DNA from: Sulfuricella sp.
GTDB lineage: Bacteria > Pseudomonadota > Gammaproteobacteria > Burkholderiales > Sulfuricellaceae
Assembly (NCBI GenBank): GCA_041651995.1
Contig: JBAZID010000019.1
Coordinates: forward strand, 1 to 27,965
Direction: 5' to 3'
Length of the DNA: 27,965 bases
Positions 22,086 to 27,965 of the stretch are shown in pieces; position 1 is the stretch's first letter; each line of letters begins with the position of its first letter. The notes under the pieces are model-generated. The model saw nothing but the letters and a program-made list of their open reading frames with translations. It ran no database searches and was not told the DNA's origin. The translations under genes and the position numbers were made by a program.

Positions 22086-24467
22086 ATGAAAGATGAAATC
22101 GACAACAATACCCCCGACCTGTTTCCGCACCTGGATGTAACAATGGAAGAGCCTCACGCTGAATTGCCGCCGCCCGAGCCACCACCGCCGACCGTGGATG
22201 TACTGGCCGAGGAGCCGCGGGACGACCTGGCGGACTACGCGAAAGCCGCTTATCTGGCCTATGCCATGGCGGTGTCCAAGTCGCGCGCCATTCCCGATGT
22301 GCGCGACGGGCAGAAGCCGGTGCAGCGGCGCATTCTCTACGCCATGCGCGAGATGGGCAACGAGCCGGACAAGCCGCACAAGAAATCGGCGCGCATCGTC
22401 GGCGACGTGATCGGTAAATACCATCCGCACGGCGACAGCGCGGTGTACGAGGCGGCGGTGCGCATGGCGCAGGATTTTTCGCTGCGCTACCCGCTGATCG
22501 ACGGGCAGGGCAATTTCGGCAGCCTTGACGGCGATTCCGCGGCGGCGATGCGCTACACCGAGGTGCGCCTGACGCCGATTGCCCAGTTGCTGCTGGCGGA
22601 ACTGGATCAGGGCACGGTGGATTTCCGCCAGAATTACGACGGCTCTTTCCAGGAGCCGGTGGTGCTGCCGGCGCGCCTGCCTTTCCTGTTGCTCAACGGC
22701 GCTTCCGGGATCGGTGTGGGCATCGCCACCGAGGTGCCGCCGCACAATCTGCGCGAAGTGTGTGAAGCGGCTGCCTGCATGGTGGAGTCGGCCGGTTTTA
22801 CTGAGGCGCAGCTCCTCGACATGATTCCGGGGCCGGACTTTCCCGGCGGCGGGCAGATTCTTTCCAGCCCGCACGAAATCCGCAATGCCTATACCACTGG
22901 GCGCGGCACGATTGCAGTCAGGGCGCGCTTTGTGTTCGAGGAGATGGCGCGCGGCCAGTGGCAGCTGGTGATTACCGAGCTGCCGCCCGGCGCTTCGGCG
23001 GCGAAGGTGCTGTCCGAGATCGAGGCGCTCACCAATCCGCAGCCCAAGCTGGGCAAGAAATCCATCGATCAGGGGCAGACGCAAACCCGGACCCTGCTGC
23101 TGTCCCTGCTGGAAACGGCGCGCGACGAATCCGACAAGGAGCAGTCGGTGCGCATCGTGTTCGGGCCCAAGAGCTCGCGCATCGACCGCGACGAATTTGC
23201 CCGCACCCTGATGGCCTACACCAGCCTGGAAACCACGGTGTCGTTCAACCTGGTGCAGGTCGGGCTGGACGGCAACCCGATGCAGAAGTCGCTGTTCACC
23301 ATCCTGAACGAGTGGTGCCAGTTCCGTGTCCGGACAGTCGAAAAGCGCCTGGGACACCGCCTCGGCAAGGTCAACGAGCGCATCCATATCCTGGAAGGGC
23401 GGCACATCGTTTTCCTCAATATCGACGAGGTGATCCGCATCATCCGTCACTCCGACGAGCCCAAGTCGGCCTTGATCGAGCGTTTCGCGCTGTCCGAGCG
23501 GCAGGCCGAGGATATCCTGGAAATCCGCCTGCGCCAGCTCTCAAGGCTGGAAGGCATCAAGATCGAGCAGGAAATCGCCGAGCTCAGGAAGGAGCAGACC
23601 AAGCTGGAATCCCTGCTGGCCAGCCCGGCGCGCATGAAGTCCCTGGTAGCGCGCGAGATCCGCGACGATGCCAAAAAATTCGGCGACGAGCGCCGCACCC
23701 TGATCGAGCCGTCAAGGCGCGCTTCCCTGTCCGAAGCCGCCGTGCTGGACGAGCCGGTGACCGTCATCCTCTCCGACAAGGGCTGGCTGCGCCAGCGCCA
23801 GGGGCATGGCGTCGATCTGGCGGCACTGTCCTTCAAGGAAGGGGACAAACTGTTCGCCGCGCTCGAATGCCGTTCGCCCGATGCGCTGCTGCTGCTCGGC
23901 TCCGACGGCCGCGCCTATACGCAGAGCGCCGCGCAGATTCCCGGCGGCAAGGGCGATGGCGTGCCCGCGGCTTCCCTCATGGGCCTGCAGGCGGGAACCC
24001 GGATCGTCGCCATGCTGACCGGCCAGCCGGAGGAGCAGGTGCTGCTGGCGAACTCCGGCGGCTACGGCTTCGTGACCACCATCGGTGACATGCTCTCGCG
24101 CCAGAAAGGCGGCAAGCTGATCATGACGCTCGAACCCGGCGAGCAGGTGCTGCCCCCGGCGCGCATCGCGCCCGGCGGCCAGCGCTACGTGGCCTGCGTG
24201 TCGGGCAGCGACCGGCTGCTGGTGTACGCGCTGAACGAAGTCAGGGCCATGCCCAAGGGCCGCGGCGTGATCCTGATGGGGCTGGAGGAGAAAGACAGCC
24301 TCAAGCTCACCTGCGTGTTCGCGGAGTCGCTCACCACCAAAGGCGTGCGGCGCGGCAAGGCCATCGAGGAAATGCCGCGCTTCGAGGTTGCTCGCCGTGC
24401 GCGCAAGGGCGTACAGCTCAATATGAAGGTGGAAGCGCTGTCTACGGTGATGGAAAAATCAGATTAG
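22086..24467 (+). CDS. parC: DNA topoisomerase IV subunit A
   Basis: A 793-residue type IIA topoisomerase subunit that cuts and rejoins DNA. The catalytic Tyr is Tyr157 in AAMRYTEVRL. The quinolone-determining region reads HPHGDSAVYEAAVRMAQ with wild-type Ser118 and Glu122 (equivalent to Ser80/Glu84 of E. coli), so no classic resistance change is present. The winged-helix, tower and coiled-coil parts follow, then a C-terminal beta-pinwheel (about 550-790) with blades such as VILSDKGWLRQRQGHG. It is longer than E. coli ParC (752), mostly because of an N-terminal ~40-residue acidic, proline-rich extension (EEPHAELPPPEPPPPTVDV). It pairs with parE upstream and ends at a strong terminator. Confidence 0.96.
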   Translation: MKDEIDNNTPDLFPHLDVTMEEPHAELPPPEPPPPTVDVLAEEPRDDLADYAKAAYLAYAMAVSKSRAIPDVRDGQKPVQRRILYAMREMGNEPDKPHKKSARIVGDVIGKYHPHGDSAVYEAAVRMAQDFSLRYPLIDGQGNFGSLDGDSAAAMRYTEVRLTPIAQLLLAELDQGTVDFRQNYDGSFQEPVVLPARLPFLLLNGASGIGVGIATEVPPHNLREVCEAAACMVESAGFTEAQLLDMIPGPDFPGGGQILSSPHEIRNAYTTGRGTIAVRARFVFEEMARGQWQLVITELPPGASAAKVLSEIEALTNPQPKLGKKSIDQGQTQTRTLLLSLLETARDESDKEQSVRIVFGPKSSRIDRDEFARTLMAYTSLETTVSFNLVQVGLDGNPMQKSLFTILNEWCQFRVRTVEKRLGHRLGKVNERIHILEGRHIVFLNIDEVIRIIRHSDEPKSALIERFALSERQAEDILEIRLRQLSRLEGIKIEQEIAELRKEQTKLESLLASPARMKSLVAREIRDDAKKFGDERRTLIEPSRRASLSEAAVLDEPVTVILSDKGWLRQRQGHGVDLAALSFKEGDKLFAALECRSPDALLLLGSDGRAYTQSAAQIPGGKGDGVPAASLMGLQAGTRIVAMLTGQPEEQVLLANSGGYGFVTTIGDMLSRQKGGKLIMTLEPGEQVLPPARIAPGGQRYVACVSGSDRLLVYALNEVRAMPKGRGVILMGLEEKDSLKLTCVFAESLTTKGVRRGKAIEEMPRFEVARRARKGVQLNMKVEALSTVMEKSD

Positions 24468-24494
24468 TCGATTCAGTGATTGATTTCCTTGATC

Positions 24495-24529
24495 TTTGGG
24501 CTGGCCTTCGCGTCAGCCCAAATTTTTTT
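24495..24529 (+). terminator. Rho-independent terminator after parC
   Basis: TTTGGGCTG at 24495-24503 pairs with CAGCCCAAA at 24514-24522 around a 10-nt loop, followed by TTTTTTT. It lies 28 bp after the parC stop. Confidence 0.93.
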
Positions 24530-24600
24530 ATAGCCGAATTATTGCCCGAAATGAAGCGTATGATCGTATATAAGAACTTGCTAATATATTTGAGGCGATC

Positions 24601-25086
24601 ATGAGCAACGAAGATAAAGCGGACCTTGCCGAACAGGCATACGAAAAAGCAGTCCGGTACGAACTGGACTACGGCTGCTGTCCACAGTGCGTCCTGGCCA
24701 CGGTGCAGGAGACGGTGGGCATTATCGATGACAGCACCATCAAGGCCAGTCATGGGCTTTCCGGTGGTGGCGGGTTGATGGCACAGGGTGCCTGCGGCGC
24801 ATTGACCGGCGGCCTGATGGCGCTGAGCGCGAAATATGGCCGGGATCGGGACAAGCTCGATAAAGGCCGTTGCATCAATAATTTCAAGAAAACCAGGGAA
24901 CTGGTCGAGCGTTTTCGTCAGGAGTTTGGGGGTATTACCTGCGAAGATCTGCAAAAGCAGTTTACCGGCCGCACCTACGATATGTGGAATGCGGCGGAAT
25001 ATCAGGCATTCAGCGACGCGCGCGGCAAGCAGTGCGCTCACGCCACCGGCACGGTCACCAAATGGGTGGTCGAGATGATGAAGTGA
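24601..25086 (+). CDS. C_GCAxxG_C_C family redox protein
   Basis: A 161-residue cytosolic protein with the spaced cysteine signature of the C_GCAxxG_C_C family: Cys26, Cys27 and Cys30 in YGCCPQC, then GACGALTGG with Cys65, then Cys91, Cys114 (ITCEDL) and Cys145. The central GGGGLMAQGACGALTGG segment is the family core. These proteins are thought to be redox-active, possibly binding a metal or transferring electrons, and often occur in anaerobes and sulfur or metal-respiring bacteria; no reaction is established. GAGG lies 6 nt before the ATG. It follows the parC terminator and so starts a new unit, 120 bp before a radical SAM gene. Confidence 0.85.
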   Translation: MSNEDKADLAEQAYEKAVRYELDYGCCPQCVLATVQETVGIIDDSTIKASHGLSGGGGLMAQGACGALTGGLMALSAKYGRDRDKLDKGRCINNFKKTRELVERFRQEFGGITCEDLQKQFTGRTYDMWNAAEYQAFSDARGKQCAHATGTVTKWVVEMMK

Positions 25087-25206
25087 TGCGTTGCCTTGTG
25101 AACAGAATCAACTGCTTGTAATAAATCGACAGCACAATAGGGGTTCCGGTTCTATTCCAGTGGTGTCCGGGCATTCATAACAACAATTACCCAAACTGGA
25201 AATGCC

Positions 25207-26772
25207 ATGTCCTCTGATACACAGTCTGTACTTTACATTCGCCTGCCGTGCTGGAAGATTTATCCGGGCGGCGTGATCTATGTCGCGGATTACATCCACA
25301 AGCAGCGCCCCGGCATCCGCCAGCATCTGCTGGACCTGGCCCTGGTTGCGCCCGCCGATCGCAAGCGCGTGGTGAAGGAACACCTTGAATCGCTGCGGCC
25401 GGACATCGTGGCTTTTTCCTGGCGCAACATGCAGTCCTTCGGCCCGCATCCGGAAGACGATGCGCTCGGCGTGGTGATGAATTTCGATTACTCGCCCAAC
25501 TGGAAGCGCAAGCTCAAGGCCGCCAAGAGCGCGTTTTCCATCATTTACGACTACACCGCCAGCCGCCTGAACAACTTCGGTTACATGAAGCTGGTGCGCA
25601 AGATGCTGCCTTCAACGCGCATCGTGGTGGGCGGCACGGCGGTCTCCATTTTCGGTAAATACGTGGCCGAGAAATGCCCCAGCGACACGGTGATCGTGAT
25701 CGGTGAAGGCGAGGATGCCATGCTCTCCATCGTCGATGGCTTCAAGGAGCCCGCCGGTGAGATTTACTACAAGAACCACGCCGGCCGCGTCGAGCATCGC
25801 CCGCGCGCCGAAACCTTCGACCTGCGCCAGCTGACGGCGGTGGATTTCCCCTATGTCGAATCGATTTTCCCCGAATTCCACAGCTACCTGAACGACGACA
25901 TCGGCGTGCACACCAAGCGCGGCTGCCCGTTCCAGTGCCATTTCTGCCTCTACAACAAGATCGAGGGTGCGCATCAGCGCTACCGCGAGCCGCTCGAAAT
26001 CGCCAGGGAAATCGAGGCGCTGAACCGGAACTACGGCGTCAAGCGCATCTGGTTTACCGACGCGCAATTCTGCTCGACCAAAAAGAGCACCGAACACGTC
26101 GGCCTGATCCTCGACGAACTACTGCCGCGCAAGCTGGACATCACCTGGTCGGGCTATCTGCGCCTCAACCACCTGACGCCGGAACTGGCGCAGAAAATGC
26201 TCGCCACCGGCCTCGGCAGCGTCGACCTGTCCTTCACCGGCTCGCAGGAGATCATCGACAAGCTGACCCTGGGTTATTCGCTGGAACAGCAGATGGACGC
26301 TTTCCGCATGTTCAGGAGCAGTGCGTATACCGACCAGAAAATCAAGCTCTACATGCCGCTCAACGCGCCGGGAGAAACCGTCCACACCCTGCGCATGACC
26401 ATCGAAAAAATCAAGGAGCTGTACCAGATGTTCGGCCGCGACAACGTGCTGCCTTTTATCTTCTTCATCGGCATCCAGCCCAATACGCCAGTCGAAAAAC
26501 TGTTGATCAAGCAGGGCTACCTGAAGCCGGACTACAACCCGCTTTCGCTCAACCCCTTCCTGATCAAGAAGCTGCTCTACAACCCGGAGCCGCTGGGACG
26601 CCTGATCGGTCGCGCTTACCTCGAAGCGGTCGATTCGCTCGATGCCAGCAGCGAATACATCGGCCGCCTGACCATGGAAATCATCGAGCGCGAACTGAAC
26701 CGCATGCCCAGCGGTCACAAGAACCGCCCTATGGTCGCGCCCAGCTTGCCGGTGCTGAAACCACACGAGTGA
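25207..26772 (+). CDS. B12-binding-type radical SAM enzyme
   Basis: A 521-residue class-B-like radical SAM protein. Residues about 1-190 look like a cobalamin-binding Rossmann domain (YPGGVIYVADYIHKQRPG, LRPDIVAFSWRN, RIVVGGTAVS, VIGEGEDAML). The radical SAM barrel begins with the [4Fe-4S] motif CPFQCHFC (Cys240, Cys244, Cys247), preceded by HTKRG. The BchE-like later segments (GYLRLNHLTPELAQKMLATGLGSVDLSFTGSQE, LYMPLNAPGETVHTLRMTIEKI) follow. The DxHxxG signature of B12 domains is not present, so cofactor binding is uncertain. The substrate is unknown. The stop codon abuts, and shares its last base with, a REP copy. No biosynthetic partner gene is visible except the cysteine-rich gene upstream. 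Confidence 0.85.
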   Translation: MSSDTQSVLYIRLPCWKIYPGGVIYVADYIHKQRPGIRQHLLDLALVAPADRKRVVKEHLESLRPDIVAFSWRNMQSFGPHPEDDALGVVMNFDYSPNWKRKLKAAKSAFSIIYDYTASRLNNFGYMKLVRKMLPSTRIVVGGTAVSIFGKYVAEKCPSDTVIVIGEGEDAMLSIVDGFKEPAGEIYYKNHAGRVEHRPRAETFDLRQLTAVDFPYVESIFPEFHSYLNDDIGVHTKRGCPFQCHFCLYNKIEGAHQRYREPLEIAREIEALNRNYGVKRIWFTDAQFCSTKKSTEHVGLILDELLPRKLDITWSGYLRLNHLTPELAQKMLATGLGSVDLSFTGSQEIIDKLTLGYSLEQQMDAFRMFRSSAYTDQKIKLYMPLNAPGETVHTLRMTIEKIKELYQMFGRDNVLPFIFFIGIQPNTPVEKLLIKQGYLKPDYNPLSLNPFLIKKLLYNPEPLGRLIGRAYLEAVDSLDASSEYIGRLTMEIIERELNRMPSGHKNRPMVAPSLPVLKPHE

Positions 26773-26932
26773 GCCCGCGTAGGGCGCAATAACCAACGGG
26801 CATTGCGCCGCATGTAGCCTCGTTCCGCACGCCATCCAGGCGAGCCCCATCTTCCCCGGAGCGAGGCACCGTCTGCACCCATACGATGGTCGTTTCCTGA
26901 GCCGGAACAGGTGGAAGGTCGGCAACAAGCAT
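26729..26932 (-). pseudogene. Truncated duplicate of the MLVADL gene start
   Basis: On the minus strand GGAGA precedes an ATG at 26932, and the frame reads MLVADLPPVPAQETTIVW and on to VRNEAT. It then enters the REP (CGAMPVGYCALRGL) and ends antisense inside the 3' end of the radical SAM gene. The first ~40 codons are shared with the copy at 27913, with three amino-acid differences. This is a 5' gene fragment whose remainder was lost at the REP junction. The family is unknown. Confidence 0.5.
26772..26814 (+). repeat. REP-like palindrome, copy 1
   Basis: GGCGCAAT (26783-26790) and ATTGCGCC (26802-26809) form an 8-bp stem. The 43-bp element is identical to the copies at 27036-27080 (inverted) and 27751-27795. 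It begins at the last base of the radical SAM stop codon. Confidence 0.9.
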
Positions 26933-26983
26933 GATTTCGTCTCCAGTCAGTTCAAATTACCGAGGGCGGTTTCTGCGCCGCCC
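26772..26983 (-). repeat. 212-bp direct repeat, copy 1
   Basis: This segment matches 27753-27964 with 7 differences by eye (about 97% identity). It contains, from left to right, the REP copy at 26772-26814, the start of an unknown gene on the minus strand, its ribosome site, and a GGGCGG/CCGCCC hairpin at its right end. Confidence 0.9.
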
Positions 26984-27035
26984 AAGTGCCAGGCGCGCCG
27001 ATTTTCTGGCATGGGGCGAGTATCGGGAGATTTTT

Positions 27036-27080
27036 CATGCGGCGCAATGCCCGTTGGTTATTGCGCCCTACGCGGGCTGG
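27036..27080 (-). repeat. REP-like palindrome, copy 2 (inverted)
   Basis: This 45-bp element is the exact reverse complement of 27751-27795. With that copy it brackets the Ig-like gene as an inverted pair. The TAG stop codon of that gene (27068-27070) lies inside it. Confidence 0.92.
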
Positions 27081-27727
27081 CCGGGGGTGGCGTCCACGAA
27101 CCAACCGAAACCGGCGGCGTTATCGTCGAAAGTGATGGTGGGACCCGAGGTTTGGGCGACTGCGGTGCCGGGAAGGTCGGCGATGTTCAGCGTGATGAAG
27201 TTGCTGATGCCGGTGTAGGTCAGGAGGGGTTGGATGTCGGAGGTGTAGTCCGGGGCAGGGTTGAGGAAGATTTTCCAATGTCCGGGAATTTGTCCCGGAG
27301 TTTTGCAGGCCGGATTGTTCACTTCTCCGTCGTCAGCGGTGACCAGCAAGAAATACTGTAGCCTAACCTTATAGCCATTTCCTTCCACTTCCAGGATAAA
27401 GAAATCCTTTCCGGTATAACCGTCGTTTGGCACATATCTAGCTTCATTCCAGCCGGGATTTGGTTCCAAGGAACCGTGTGCAGGTTGCCGAATGACGCGA
27501 ACTATTGCTGTCTCGGCGTCAATTTTTGCCTTATATGTATTGAAATACATATTGGCAACAATCGTTGAATAAACATCTACTTGGCTTGATCGGTTCAAAT
27601 TCAATATTTCACACACCCCCAGGGTGGACAATCGTCCCGCTACGAGTTGCTGCCCGAGGTTCGCTTTCTCCGCCACCATAATAGTCGGCATGGAAGGCGG
27701 CATATCCGGTTGGTCTAAGACAAACAT
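27068..27727 (-). CDS. Ig-like-domain protein of unknown function in a REP-bounded cassette
   Basis: A 219-residue protein from the ATG at 27727, preceded by AAGGAGA at 8 nt. The same frame is open upstream through the REP to an ATG at 27913 (281 residues in all), so a fused form is possible. Residues about 75-135 have the pattern of bacterial Ig-like/cadherin-like repeats (VIRQPAHGSLEP, then ARYVPNDGYTGKDFFILEV). The C-terminus (IADLPGTAVAQTSGPTITF, then DNAAGFGWFVD) resembles a tail seen in large extracellular repeat proteins, from memory. No signal peptide is visible on the short form. The stop codon is supplied by the downstream REP. It is transcribed toward the radical SAM gene, unlike it in strand. 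Confidence 0.65.
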   Translation of the reverse strand: MFVLDQPDMPPSMPTIMVAEKANLGQQLVAGRLSTLGVCEILNLNRSSQVDVYSTIVANMYFNTYKAKIDAETAIVRVIRQPAHGSLEPNPGWNEARYVPNDGYTGKDFFILEVEGNGYKVRLQYFLLVTADDGEVNNPACKTPGQIPGHWKIFLNPAPDYTSDIQPLLTYTGISNFITLNIADLPGTAVAQTSGPTITFDDNAAGFGWFVDATPGQPA

Positions 27728-27750
27728 GGCGAACTCTCCTTGGTTTAAGC

Positions 27751-27795
27751 CCAGCCCGCGTAGGGCGCAATAACCAACGGGCATTGCGCCGCATG
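27751..27795 (+). repeat. REP-like palindrome, copy 3
   Basis: Identical over 43 bp to 26772-26814 and the reverse complement of 27036-27080. It separates the MLVADL start fragment from the Ig-like gene and, on the minus strand, reads in frame as CGAMPVGYCALRGL. Confidence 0.92.
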
Positions 27796-27964
27796 TAGCC
27801 TCGTTCCGCACACCATCCAGACGAGCCCCATCTTCCCCGAAGCGAGGCACCGTCTGCATCCATACGATGGGCGTTTCCTGAGCCGGAACAGGTGGAAGGT
27901 CGGCAACAAGCATGATTTCGTCTCCAGTCAGTTCAAATTACCGAGGGCGGTTTCAGCACCGCCC
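27753..27964 (-). repeat. 212-bp direct repeat, copy 2, with the MLVADL gene start
   Basis: This is the second copy of the repeat at 26772-26983. On the minus strand GGAGA lies 7 nt before the ATG at 27913, and the frame MLVADLPPVPAQETPIVW to NEAT runs on through the REP into the Ig-like gene. At its right end GGGCGGT and ACCGCCC (27945-27951, 27958-27964) form a perfect 7-bp hairpin. The 40-residue peptide has no family that I recognise. Confidence 0.85.
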
Positions 27965-27965
27965 G

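Noticed and set aside
22400..22470. Quinolone-resistance substitutions in ParC
   Set aside because: The HPHGDSAVYE segment keeps the wild-type Ser and Glu.
26772..27795. CRISPR array from the repeated palindromes at the right end
   Set aside because: There are only three copies, in mixed orientation and at irregular spacing of about 222 and 670 bp, with coding DNA between; no regular spacers and no cas genes.

Overview
The window looks like a chromosomal segment of a betaproteobacterium. The gene set (rdgC, tex, parE, parC, an alpha-D-glucose phosphoglucomutase, an UPF0149/SEC-C protein) is normal for that class. A DsrC-like protein, a C_GCAxxG_C_C redox protein and a multihaem cytochrome c would suit a sulfur- or metal-cycling member such as the Nitrosomonadales/Gallionellales. 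That placement is inference from gene content; no rRNA or tRNA gene is present to confirm it.

Layout. 1-1150: a palindrome-rich intergenic repeat region and a REP-associated tyrosine transposase (RAYT) flanked by its REPs, next to an orphan CcdA-like antitoxin. 1250-2901: a small redox/sulfur group made of a DUF2892 membrane protein and a cysteine-bearing Crp/Fnr regulator, divergent from a DsrC-like protein that lacks the terminal catalytic cysteine. 2989-3963: rdgC carrying an in-frame palindromic repeat insertion. 3983-5953 (minus): a signalling operon of CheY-like receiver, CheC-like phosphatase and PAS-GGDEF diguanylate cyclase. 6332-9333: an UPF0149/SEC-C gene translationally coupled to tex through a TTGA overlap.

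9334-14750 is an accessory island that is visibly more AT-rich in places. It holds a DUF6933 gene, hipBA, an AbrB-type antitoxin with a PIN toxin, a 13-codon stub of hsdM, and a ParS/Xre-type antitoxin with a RES toxin. Each toxin-antitoxin pair has overlapping genes, and candidate operator repeats lie just upstream. 14837-24467 returns to housekeeping genes: a conserved hypothetical, pgm, parE and parC. Between parE and parC lie a secreted hypothetical protein, a three-haem cytochrome c and a FitAB toxin-antitoxin pair. 24601-26772 carries a C_GCAxxG_C_C protein and a B12-binding-type radical SAM enzyme.

26772-27965 is a composite of three identical ~45-bp REP copies, two ~97% identical 212-bp direct repeats carrying the start of an unknown gene, and an Ig-like-domain gene bounded by two REPs in inverted orientation. 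The REPs supply both a stop codon and possible in-frame linker residues.

The most unusual signals are the REP-bounded cassette at the right end, the cluster of toxin-antitoxin loci with an hsdM stub, the palindrome inside rdgC, the DsrC paralogue with Ser at the CysA position, and the receiver/CheC/diguanylate cyclase operon. I found no CRISPR array and no complete insertion sequence other than the RAYT.
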